A stretch of DNA of 5,181 bases from Clostridiales bacterium UBA5888 (lineage in GTDB: Bacteria; Bacillota; Clostridia; Oscillospirales; Oscillospiraceae). The notes below the pieces were generated by a model. The model made no database searches. It had not been told where the DNA came from and worked only from the letters and a program-made list of their open reading frames with translations. The position numbers and the translations under genes are program-made. The stretch is from positions 29,837 to 35,017 of the forward strand of contig DJEW01000018.1 of assembly GCA_002431965.1 (NCBI GenBank), given 5' to 3'. Of this stretch, positions 1-5,181 are shown piece after piece. Each line of letters begins with the position of its first letter. Position 1 is the stretch's first letter.

Positions 1-64
1 CCCTCAAGCTCCCCCGCGGCTCTATTGTCTGGCTTCTAAGCGTAGTTTTTTGACTGTCTGGATG

Positions 65-98
65 ATCCGGCGGCTTTATGCCGCCGGATTTGCTTTTT
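65..98 (+). terminator. Rho-independent terminator of an upstream gene
   Basis: A perfect 10-bp inverted repeat, ATCCGGCGGC (65-74) and GCCGCCGGAT (80-89), with a 5-base TTTAT loop, is followed by TTGCTTTTT. This is the classic layout of an intrinsic terminator read on the + strand. The other side of the stem has no T-tract in the minus direction, so it looks one-way. It probably ends a gene that lies mostly left of the window; possible stop codons before it are TAA at 37-39 and TGA at 51-53, in different frames, and the gene itself cannot be identified. It insulates the hyp region from upstream transcription. Confidence 0.88.
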
Positions 99-100
99 AC

Positions 101-121
101 AAGTTTTTGCGCAAGTTTTTG
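101..121. repeat. Short direct repeat AAGTTTTTG x2
   Basis: AAGTTTTTG occurs at 101-109 and again at 113-121, separated by CGC, giving a 12-base period. The junction creates the 8-bp palindrome TTGCGCAA (107-114). It lies just behind the terminator. It may be a minor slippage product or part of the T-rich termination zone. No function can be assigned. Confidence 0.4.
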
Positions 122-199
122 TGTTCATTCAGGGCATCCATTAGACTTCCTTATTACCCACATAATAATGTAGAGCCGGTTAAATTTCAAGCCCCATAT

Positions 200-205
200 T
201 ATAAT
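200..205 (+). promoter_or_regulatory. Perfect -10 box ahead of a foldable leader
   Basis: TATAAT matches the sigma-70/sigma-A -10 consensus exactly. A predicted start about 7 bases downstream (near 212) falls right at the left edge of the complementary segments at 214-288, which is where a transcript of that structure should begin. No good -35 hexamer lies 15-19 bases upstream (the best is GTTAAA at 179-184 with a 15-base spacer), and there is no extended TG motif, so this may be a chance match in AT-rich DNA. Confidence 0.35.
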
Positions 206-211
206 TAAGCA

Positions 212-292
212 TAGGGAGAGTGCATTTCTCTGCACTGACGGCAGTTTTGCCTGCGGTCTGGCATCCCGACAGCGTGTGTGCGCCTGTCAGCC
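212..292 (+). ncRNA. Candidate structured leader RNA or small RNA
   Basis: Hand pairing gives four helices that fit together without conflict. P1 is GGGA (214-217) with TCCC (264-267). Inside it, P2 is AGTGCA (219-224) with TGCACT (231-236). P3 is GAC (237-239) plus GCAG (241-244) with CTGC (251-254) plus GTC (256-258), with one G-G mismatch. Immediately after P1, P4 is GACA (268-271) plus GCG (272-274) with CGC (281-283) plus TGTC (285-288), with C284 bulged and a TGTGTG loop. This is a three-way junction abutting a hairpin. I do not recognise it as a known riboswitch: glycine, THF, cobalamin, T-box, Moco, FMN and SRP RNA hallmarks are absent. No U-tract follows, so if transcribed it is more likely a 5' leader than a separately terminated RNA. 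Whether it is expressed is unknown. Confidence 0.35.
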
Positions 293-324
293 GAGGTTAT
301 TGTTGACATATACAAAGGCGACAT

Positions 325-432
325 ATGGTGATGTTTATATTGCATATCCTGGGGAAAGTCAGTATTTTTGGGTATTTTATTGAAACATGTGCAAAAATAT
401 TGTTAATAAAATTACTTTTATTGATTCCGTGA
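325..432 (+). CDS. Candidate 35-aa hydrophobic small protein
   Basis: ATG at 325 opens 35 codons ending at TGA 430-432. AAAGG (314-318) lies 6 bases upstream as a plausible ribosome binding site. The peptide begins MVMFILHILGK and ends KILLIKLLLLIP. It is dominated by I, L, F and V with a few Lys, one Glu and one Cys, so it could span a membrane once or twice. There is a second in-frame ATG at 331. It lies 36 bases after the foldable RNA tract, and its last codons overlap the -35 element of the proposed hypF promoter. T-rich DNA encodes hydrophobic residues by chance, and I recognise no homologue, so this is only a candidate. A leader peptide or a small membrane toxin-like peptide are the alternatives to a chance ORF. 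Confidence 0.22.
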   Translation: MVMFILHILGKVSIFGYFIETCAKILLIKLLLLIP

Positions 433-449
433 TGCCTCAGTTTTATAAT
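421..449 (+). promoter_or_regulatory. Probable main promoter of the hyp operon
   Basis: TTGATT (421-426) and TATAAT (444-449) are separated by exactly 17 bases. The -10 is a perfect match and the -35 matches 4 of 6 including TTGA. This is the best sigma-70/sigma-A-type promoter in the window. The predicted start is near 456, giving an untranslated leader of about 129 bases before hypF. Genes downstream follow without an intervening terminator, so it could drive all four. Confidence 0.6.
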
Positions 450-455
450 AAAAAG

Positions 456-488
456 CAGAAAAGCGGAGAAAATTCCGTCATTTTTCTG
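456..488 (+). promoter_or_regulatory. Hairpin at the predicted 5' end of the hyp transcript
   Basis: CAGAAAA (456-462) pairs with TTTTCTG (482-488), and inside it CGGA (464-467) pairs with TCCG (474-477). The hairpin starts at the start site predicted from the 421-449 promoter. It is followed by GTGAAAAAAACC, not a U-tract, so it is not a + strand terminator. A 5' stem of this kind could protect the mRNA end or serve as an operator-like site; it may also be incidental in A/T-rich sequence. On the minus strand it is followed by CTTTTTATT, but no minus-strand gene needs a terminator here. Confidence 0.3.
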
Positions 489-499
489 TGAAAAAAACC

Positions 500-528
500 T
501 TGCGCGGCAGAGCAATACCATATATACT
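500..528 (+). promoter_or_regulatory. Second, weaker candidate promoter for hypF
   Basis: TTGCGC (500-505) and TATACT (523-528) are spaced by 17 bases. The -10 matches 5 of 6 and the -35 only the leading TTG (3 of 6). An A-run at 491-497 lies directly upstream, where an UP-like element would be. The predicted start near 535 leaves a 50-base leader. It could act in tandem with the 421-449 promoter or need an activator because of the poor -35. Confidence 0.42.
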
Positions 529-572
529 ATGTCTGATATTTAACTAAGTCCAACGCCAGAGCGGGTTACGGC

Positions 573-577
573 AGGGG
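573..577 (+). promoter_or_regulatory. Ribosome binding site of hypF
   Basis: AGGGG ends 7 bases before the TTG at 585. This supports TTG 585 over the next in-frame TTG at 594, whose only purine-rich upstream run (GGAGAGA) abuts it too closely. The frame is open only back to a TGA at 534-536 and contains no ATG or GTG in between. Confidence 0.6.
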
Positions 578-584
578 TCGCACA

Positions 585-2828
585 TTGGAGAGATTGAGTC
601 TTAAAATACGCGGGATCGTTCAGGGCGTGGGTTTCCGCCCGTTTATCCATAAGCTTGTGGGCAGCTACGGGCTGTGCGGGTACATAAAGAACACCTCCTC
701 CGGCGTGGAGCTGGAGCTTGAGGGCGAGCGCGAAGCGTTGGAGCGCTTTGTGCACGATGTGCCGCAGAAAGCGCCGAAGCTCGCCGTGATAGAGAGCGTC
801 GAGCCGGCGTATTCCCGGGAGCTGATCGGCTTCACCAGCTTTGAAATACGCGAGAGCCAGCGGGAGAAGACCCGCAATACCCTCATCTCCCCGGACATCT
901 GCATCTGTGACGACTGCCTGAGGGAGCTTTTTACGCCGGCAGACCGGAGATACCGCTATCCCTTCATCAACTGCACAAACTGCGGTCCGCGCTTTACCAT
1001 CATAAAGGACGTGCCGTATGACCGCGCCAAAACCTCCATGGGCGCGTTCCCCATGTGCCCCGACTGCGACAGGGAATACCACGATATAAACGACAGGCGC
1101 TACCACGCGCAGCCCGACTGCTGCCCGGTATGCGGTCCGCGTGTGTTCTTTCTCGACGGCGGCGGGCGCGCGCTCCCCGGCGACGCTGTAGAAGCCGCGC
1201 GGCGCGCGGTGAAAAGGGGAGAGATCATTGCGGTGAAGGGGCTTGGCGGGATGCATCTCGCCTGCCGGGCGGATGACGCCGCCGTCACCATGGAGCTGCG
1301 CCGGCGCAAGCAGCGCGATGAAAAGCCCTTCGCCGTCATGTGCCGAGACGTCGCCGCCGTGCGCGCGATCTGCGAGGTGGATGAGGACGAGGAGCGCGTG
1401 CTCGCGGGCTTTCGCCGCCCGATCGTGCTTTTGAAAAAACGCAGCGGCGTTGACCTGCGGCACGTCAGTGAAAACGGCTTTGTCGGCGTGATGCTGCCGT
1501 ATACGCCGCTGCACTATCTGCTGTTCGGCGACGATATTGATATGTTGATCATGACCTCCGCCAACCTCTCCGACACGCCCATCATGTACAAAAACAGCGA
1601 GGCGCTGGAGAAGCTGCGCGGCGTCGCGGACGGCTTTCTGCTGCATGACCGCGACATTCAGACCCGCTGCGACGATTCGTTGTGCTGGGTGCTGAACGGA
1701 CGGGAGTATTTCGCCCGCCGCTCGCGCGGGTATGTGCCGTTCCCCGTCAAGCTTGAGGACAGCCGATCGCGCATTCTTGCGTGCGGCGCGGAGCAGAAGG
1801 CAAGCTTCTGCCTCTCGAAGGAGGATTATATCTTCCCAAGCCAGCATATAGGCGATTTGAAAAACTACGAAACGCTTGAAAATTACGAGGCGCAGATCGC
1901 GCATTTCGAGCGGCTTTTTGACATTGAACCGCGCGCCGTCGCGTGCGACATGCACCCGGATTACATGTCAACGGAGTATGCCGAGCGCCGCGCGGCGCTC
2001 GGCGGCATCCCGCTCATCCCCGTGCAGCACCATCACGCGCATATGGCGGCGTGTATGGCGGATAACCGCCTCAGGGGCGAGGTCATAGGTCTTGTCTGGG
2101 ATGGGACGGGCTTCGGCACGGACGGCACGAGCTGGGGCGCGGAGTGCCTTACGGGCGGCTATGCGGCGTTCGGGCGCCGCGGCAGCATCCGCCCCATCAC
2201 GCTCATCGGCGGCGACCGCGCCGTCAAGGAGAGCTTTCGCGTCGCATACGCGCTGCTTCACGATGCAGGATGCGATGTCTCCGCCGTGGAAAACGCCGGC
2301 GCTCTCGGCGCGCAGCTTGAAGCCGGGCTGAACTGCCCGCTCTCATCTGGCATGGGGCGGCTGTTTGACGGCGTCGCCGCGATCGTCGGGATAAAGGAGC
2401 GCTGCTCATACGAGGGGCAGGGCGCGGTGCTGCTTGAGGCGGCGGCGGAGGACGGCATAGATGCACACTACGCCGTCACCCTCGAGGGTGAGCCGCTGCG
2501 CTTCGACTGGCGCGATATGATACGCGAGATCTCGCGCGAGCACACCGCGGGTGTTCCGACCGGAGTGATCGCCGCGAAATTTATGAACACGCTCGTTGAG
2601 GTCGGCACGGCGCAGTGCCTCTTTGCGCGCGAAAAGACCGCTCTTACGCGCGTTGTTCTTTCCGGCGGAAGCTTTCAGAATATGTACATTATGCGCCGCC
2701 TCCCCGCGCGGCTGAGGGACGAGGGCTTTGATGTGTACTGTCACAGCCGCGTATCCGCAAATGACGAGGGGCTGTCTCTCGGTCAGCTGATGGTAGTGCA
2801 GTATGCGCTTGAAAACGGACAATACTGA
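585..2828 (+). CDS. hypF: Carbamoyltransferase HypF, [NiFe]-hydrogenase maturation
   Basis: HypF is a cytoplasmic enzyme that uses carbamoyl phosphate and ATP to make carbamoyl-adenylate and transfers the carbamoyl group to the C-terminal cysteine of HypE, the first step of cyanide-ligand synthesis. At 747 residues it is full length (E. coli about 750). The domain order is canonical. An acylphosphatase domain (about 3-90) carries VQGVGFRPF (12-20), with the catalytic Arg18 and Asn36. A double zinc finger has CxxC pairs at C108/C111, C130/C133, C158/C161 and C180/C183. A YrdC-like domain (about 200-385) has KGLGGMHLACRADD, DEKPFAVM and TSANLSDTPI. A Kae1-like domain (about 395-747) has DMHPDYMSTEYA, QHHHAHMAAC (481-490), DGTGFGTDG, LSGGSFQN (692-699) and NDEGLSLGQ. 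The start is TTG at 585: it puts the family-typical N-terminus in place and no ATG or GTG exists upstream in frame. It is first in the operon, 27 bases before hypC. No frameshift or missing catalytic motif is seen. Confidence 0.98.
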   Translation: MERLSLKIRGIVQGVGFRPFIHKLVGSYGLCGYIKNTSSGVELELEGEREALERFVHDVPQKAPKLAVIESVEPAYSRELIGFTSFEIRESQREKTRNTLISPDICICDDCLRELFTPADRRYRYPFINCTNCGPRFTIIKDVPYDRAKTSMGAFPMCPDCDREYHDINDRRYHAQPDCCPVCGPRVFFLDGGGRALPGDAVEAARRAVKRGEIIAVKGLGGMHLACRADDAAVTMELRRRKQRDEKPFAVMCRDVAAVRAICEVDEDEERVLAGFRRPIVLLKKRSGVDLRHVSENGFVGVMLPYTPLHYLLFGDDIDMLIMTSANLSDTPIMYKNSEALEKLRGVADGFLLHDRDIQTRCDDSLCWVLNGREYFARRSRGYVPFPVKLEDSRSRILACGAEQKASFCLSKEDYIFPSQHIGDLKNYETLENYEAQIAHFERLFDIEPRAVACDMHPDYMSTEYAERRAALGGIPLIPVQHHHAHMAACMADNRLRGEVIGLVWDGTGFGTDGTSWGAECLTGGYAAFGRRGSIRPITLIGGDRAVKESFRVAYALLHDAGCDVSAVENAGALGAQLEAGLNCPLSSGMGRLFDGVAAIVGIKERCSYEGQGAVLLEAAAEDGIDAHYAVTLEGEPLRFDWRDMIREISREHTAGVPTGVIAAKFMNTLVEVGTAQCLFAREKTALTRVVLSGGSFQNMYIMRRLPARLRDEGFDVYCHSRVSANDEGLSLGQLMVVQYALENGQY

Positions 2829-2855
2829 ATCGCAACGGATTAAGGGATAATAATT

Positions 2856-3083
2856 ATGTGTCTTGCAATACCTTTGAAGCTTGTGGAGATAGACGGCAAG
2901 CGCGCCGTCGGCGAGGCGATGGGCATGCGGCGCGAGCTGCGCGTCGATTTCATCGACGCGCCCAGGCTCGGCGAATACGTCATCGTGCACGCGGGCTTTG
3001 CCATAGAGCGTCTCGGCGAGCGGCAGGCGCTGGAGGATCTTGAAAGCTGGGGGGAGGTCGTCGATGCGCTCGGACATCTCTGA
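2856..3083 (+). CDS. hypC: Hydrogenase maturation chaperone HypC
   Basis: HypC (HypC/HybG/HupF family) is a small cytoplasmic chaperone. With HypD it carries the iron while the CN and CO ligands are attached, then delivers the Fe(CN)2CO group to the hydrogenase large-subunit precursor. The 75-residue product opens with MCLAIPLKLVEI, the family signature; Cys2, exposed after removal of Met1, is the residue that contacts iron, HypD and the large subunit. GEYVIVHAGFAIERL (39-53), with His45, is the second conserved block. The start at ATG 2856 is fixed by the MCLAIP motif and by AAGGGA (2842-2847), 8 bases upstream. Its last 20 bases overlap hypD and contain the hypD ribosome binding site, so the two partners are probably translationally coupled. 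The length is normal for the shorter members of the family. Confidence 0.97.
   Translation: MCLAIPLKLVEIDGKRAVGEAMGMRRELRVDFIDAPRLGEYVIVHAGFAIERLGERQALEDLESWGEVVDALGHL
3053..3057 (+). promoter_or_regulatory. Ribosome binding site of hypD, inside hypC
   Basis: GGAGG, within a longer GGGGGGAGGT run (3049-3058), lies 6 bases before ATG 3064. It decides the hypD start: a TTG at 3040 in the same frame has a GGAGG (3032-3036) only 3 bases upstream and would add eight residues not expected of the family. Confidence 0.85.
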
Positions 3084-4143
3084 GGCACGGAGGCGTATAC
3101 TCTCGGCGATAGCCGCGCTGCCGGTGGGCAATGTAAAGCTGATGGAGGTGTGCGGCACGCACACCATGGCCATTGCAAAATCCGCCCTGCGCGCGGCGCT
3201 GCCGGAGAATGTGCAGCTTCTGAGCGGACCGGGCTGCCCGGTGTGCGTCACGCCGCCGGAGGTGATTGACGCGGTGCTCGAACTCGCCATGCGCCCGGAT
3301 GTCATTATCGCCAGCTACGGCGATATGCTGCGCGTCCCTGGCTCGAAAAAGGGCGACAGTCTTCTGCGCCGCCGCGCGCTTGGCGCGCAGGTGGAGATCG
3401 TCTACTCCCCGGTGGACGCAGTGGCGCTGGCAAAGGCGAGGGCGGACAGAGAGATCGTGTTTCTCGGTGTGGGCTTTGAAACAACGGCGCCGGGCACTGC
3501 CGCCGCCGTGCTCACGGCGCGGGATGAGGGCGTTTTGAATTTTTCTGTGTGGTCCATGCTCAAGACCGTCGAGCCTGCCCTGCGCGCGCTGATAGCCGGC
3601 GACGGCTTTGACGTTTCGGGCTTTATCTGCCCCGGGCACGTTGCGACGATAACCGGCGAAAGGGGCTTTGCTTTTCTGCCGGAGGAATACAATATGCCTG
3701 CGGTGATCGCGGGCTTTGAACCGGAGGATATACTCCTCGCCGTGTACCGCCTGCTGCGGCAGATCGCCGCCGGCGCGCCGGCGCTGGAGAACGAATATAC
3801 ACGCGCGGTCTCCCCTGCGGGGAACGTCCTCGCGCAGCGGATAATGGCGGAATGCTTTGTCCCCCGGCGCGGCGTATGGCGCGGGCTGGGCACGATAGAC
3901 GGCAGCGCCCTTGCGTTCGCCGAAGAGCTGTCTGCGTTCGACGCCGAGCGGAAATTCGGCATAAGCCCCGCGGCGGAGAGCGCGCCCACCGCCTGCCGCT
4001 GCGGCGATGTGATATGCGGCAGGATGCGCGCCGCCGACTGCCCGCTCTGGGGCACGGCATGCACGCCGGAGGATCCGGTCGGTCCGTGCATGGTGTCAAC
4101 GGAGGGCGCGTGCGCCGCGGCGTACAAATACCGGCAGATCTGA
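3064..4143 (+). CDS. hypD: Iron-sulfur maturation protein HypD
   Basis: HypD is the iron-sulfur scaffold that, with HypC, holds the iron on which the CN and CO ligands of the [NiFe] site are built; it accepts cyanide from HypE-thiocyanate. The 359-residue product is slightly shorter than E. coli HypD (about 373). Numbered from ATG 3064, it shows MEVCGTHT (27-34) with Cys30, which corresponds to the iron-binding cysteine shared with HypC. GPGCPVCVTP (55-64) has the Cys58/Cys61 redox pair, followed by GFETTAPG (137-144) and SGFICPGHVATITG (185-198). The C-terminal cysteine-rich region has C311, C313, C318, C326, C333, C342 and C350, with DCPLWG and GPCMVSTEGAC. This region supplies the [4Fe-4S] ligands in the family. 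All expected cysteines are present. The gene overlaps hypC by 20 bases and its stop lies within the hypE ribosome binding region, so expression of the partners should be coordinated. Confidence 0.98.
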   Translation: MRSDISEARRRILSAIAALPVGNVKLMEVCGTHTMAIAKSALRAALPENVQLLSGPGCPVCVTPPEVIDAVLELAMRPDVIIASYGDMLRVPGSKKGDSLLRRRALGAQVEIVYSPVDAVALAKARADREIVFLGVGFETTAPGTAAAVLTARDEGVLNFSVWSMLKTVEPALRALIAGDGFDVSGFICPGHVATITGERGFAFLPEEYNMPAVIAGFEPEDILLAVYRLLRQIAAGAPALENEYTRAVSPAGNVLAQRIMAECFVPRRGVWRGLGTIDGSALAFAEELSAFDAERKFGISPAAESAPTACRCGDVICGRMRAADCPLWGTACTPEDPVGPCMVSTEGACAAAYKYRQI

Positions 4144-4151
4144 GGAGAGAC

Positions 4152-5150
4152 ATGGACGATATAATAACACTTGATTACGGCAGCGGCGGGAAAAAGACCT
4201 CGCAGCTGATAGAGGGGATGATCGTTCCCGCACTGGACAATCCCGAGCTTCGGCAGCTCGGTGACGGGGCGATAGTTGACGGCGCGGAAAGGCTCGTTTT
4301 CTCCACGGACAGCTTCGTCGTCGATCCCATCTTCTTCCCCGGCGGGGACATAGGCAAGCTGAGCGTGTGCGGCACGGTGAACGACCTTGCCGTGTGCGGC
4401 GCCGTGCCGCGCTATCTCAGCTGCGCCTTTATAATAGAAGAGGGCTTTCCCACCGAAGATCTGGCGTGCATCGTCGCCTCCATCCGCGCGGCGTCCGACG
4501 CGGCGGGCGTCGCAGTCGTCACGGGCGACACGAAGGTCGTCGGGAGAGGGCGCGGGGACAAGATATACGTCAACACCGCCGGCATCGGCTTTCTCAGATA
4601 CCCGGGTCTCTCCCCGCACGCGATGCGCCCGGGGGACAGGGTGCTCGTCTCCGGCACGGTCGGCGACCACGGCACGGCGGTAATGCTCGCGCGCAGCGGC
4701 ATGATGCAGGGGGATATACGCTCCGACTGCGCGCCGCTGAACGCGCTTTGCGAGGCGCTGCTCTCCTCCGGCGCGGCGGTGCGTGTGCTGCGCGACCCGA
4801 CGCGCGGCGGTATAGCAACGACGCTAAACGAATTTGTGGAGGGTTCGCCGCTCGGCATAGAGCTGACGGAAGGGGACATCCCCGTGCGCGGCGAGGTCCG
4901 CGCGGCGTGCGGCATGCTGGGGCTGGACGCGCTTTACTGCGCGAATGAGGGGAAGCTTCTCGCCGTCGTCGCGCCGGAGGATGCCGCTCGCGCGCTCGCG
5001 GCGCTGCAAAGCGTCGATACCGGCAGGGACGCCGCCGTTATCGGCACGGTCACGGCGGACTATCCCGGGCGGGTCGTGATGGACACGGCTTTCTCCGCCC
5101 GGCGCATACTGCAAAAGCTCACAGGCGCGCAGCTGCCGAGAATATGCTGA
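4152..5150 (+). CDS. hypE: Carbamoyl dehydratase HypE
   Basis: HypE belongs to the PurM/AIR-synthase-like ATP-binding family. It accepts a carbamoyl group from HypF on its C-terminal cysteine and dehydrates it with ATP to a thiocyanate, the cyanide donor for HypC-HypD. The 332-residue product starts MDDIITLDYGSGGKKT, the family N-terminus. It has TDSFVVDP (52-59), CGTVNDLAVCGA (73-84), GDTKVV (125-130), an SGTVGDHG turn, RDPTRGG (214-220) and NEGK (265-268). It ends exactly in PRIC, with Cys332 as the modified terminal residue, so the 3' end is intact. ATG 4152 is preceded by AGGAG (4143-4147), which overlaps the hypD stop; the gap after hypD is 8 bases. The same frame is open further upstream inside hypD (from 3852), but that extension is arginine-rich shadow sequence. 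It is the last gene seen; 31 bases follow it. Confidence 0.98.
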   Translation: MDDIITLDYGSGGKKTSQLIEGMIVPALDNPELRQLGDGAIVDGAERLVFSTDSFVVDPIFFPGGDIGKLSVCGTVNDLAVCGAVPRYLSCAFIIEEGFPTEDLACIVASIRAASDAAGVAVVTGDTKVVGRGRGDKIYVNTAGIGFLRYPGLSPHAMRPGDRVLVSGTVGDHGTAVMLARSGMMQGDIRSDCAPLNALCEALLSSGAAVRVLRDPTRGGIATTLNEFVEGSPLGIELTEGDIPVRGEVRAACGMLGLDALYCANEGKLLAVVAPEDAARALAALQSVDTGRDAAVIGTVTADYPGRVVMDTAFSARRILQKLTGAQLPRIC

Positions 5151-5153
5151 AAT

Positions 5154-5177
5154 TGAATGTTAAACTTCGGTTTTTCA
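5154..5177 (+). other. Weak UUCG hairpin after hypE, unproven terminator
   Basis: AAAC (5162-5165) and GTTT (5170-5173) flank a TTCG tetraloop, giving the especially stable C(UUCG)G closure. TTTTTC follows, and TGAA (5154-5157) can also pair with TTCA (5174-5177) with a 4-base bulge on the left. The 4-bp AT-rich stem is short for an intrinsic terminator and the window ends at 5181, so whether the operon stops here cannot be settled. Confidence 0.25.
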
Positions 5178-5181
5178 TATA

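Noticed and set aside
1..53. 3' end of an upstream + strand gene
   Set aside because: The terminator implies one, but the sequence before it is too short to choose between the frame ending at 37-39 and the one ending at 51-53, and neither tail is recognisable. A third frame stays open through the terminator to about 206 but is probably chance.
300..315. TTGT-N8-ACAA palindrome resembling a Rex operator, with TTGACA (303-308) as a -35
   Set aside because: Rex sites are normally 18 bases (TTGTnA...TnACAA); this is 16 and the inner arms do not pair. No -10 lies 15-19 bases after the TTGACA.
305..326. GACATAT direct repeat (305-311 and 320-326)
   Set aside because: Only 7 bases, two copies, AT-rich; plausible by chance and not linked to any recognised regulator.
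326..344. Sigma-54 promoter (TGG...TTGCA)
   Set aside because: The GG and GC doublets are 15 bases apart instead of the required 12.
446..456. Minus-strand intrinsic terminator formed by the 456-488 hairpin and CTTTTTATT
   Set aside because: The stem is weak and no minus-strand gene lies to its right that it could terminate.
297..521. A 74-codon minus-strand frame in the intergenic region
   Set aside because: No Shine-Dalgarno sequence precedes its ATG, it has an AT-rich, low-information composition, and it runs opposite to the proposed promoters and small ORF.
540..1955. A 471-codon open frame on the minus strand opposite hypF
   Set aside because: It lies wholly antisense to hypF, is rich in Ala, Arg, His and Val as expected from reading GC-rich codons backwards, and shows no recognisable domain. 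The minus frames opposite hypD and hypE (3402-4670, 2406-3305) are the same kind of shadow.

Overview
The window carries a complete four-gene block of [NiFe]-hydrogenase maturation genes, hypF-hypC-hypD-hypE, all on the + strand and tightly packed. It is preceded by about 580 bases of much more AT-rich sequence without a conventional gene. The hyp genes are rich in G and C at third codon positions yet still use AUA codons. They have GGAGG/AGGAG-type ribosome binding sites and one TTG start. That mix suggests a GC-rich anaerobic Firmicute (Clostridia, perhaps an Oscillospirales-like gut or sediment lineage), but this is inference from style only; no marker gene is present.

Layout. Positions 1-64 hold at most the last codons of an upstream gene. 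A perfect 10-bp GC-rich hairpin with a T-tract (65-98) is a convincing terminator that separates it from what follows. Positions 100-584 are an AT-rich leader/intergenic region. It contains a 9-bp direct repeat (101-121), a perfect TATAAT box (200-205), and just downstream a compact cluster of complementary segments (214-288) that can fold into a three-way junction plus a fourth hairpin. Then come a candidate 35-codon hydrophobic small ORF with its own Shine-Dalgarno (325-432), a good sigma-70-type promoter (421-449), a hairpin at that promoter's predicted transcript start (456-488), and a second weaker promoter (500-528) about 50 bases ahead of hypF.

Operon. hypF (585-2828) is followed after 27 bases by hypC (2856-3083). 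hypD (3064-4143) overlaps the end of hypC by 20 bases, and hypE (4152-5150) starts 8 bases after hypD. Together they build the Fe(CN)2CO group of [NiFe] hydrogenases. HypF moves a carbamoyl group from carbamoyl phosphate to the C-terminal cysteine of HypE. HypE dehydrates it to a thiocyanate. The HypC-HypD complex receives the cyanide on its iron and passes the finished group to the hydrogenase large-subunit precursor. The nickel-insertion genes hypA and hypB, the maturation protease and the hydrogenase itself are not in the window.

The four coding genes look intact and ordinary, with every signature motif in place. The part worth a second look is the upstream region, where a possible structured RNA and a possible small membrane peptide sit between the terminator and the hyp promoters. 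Those calls rest on hand-read base pairing and are tentative.
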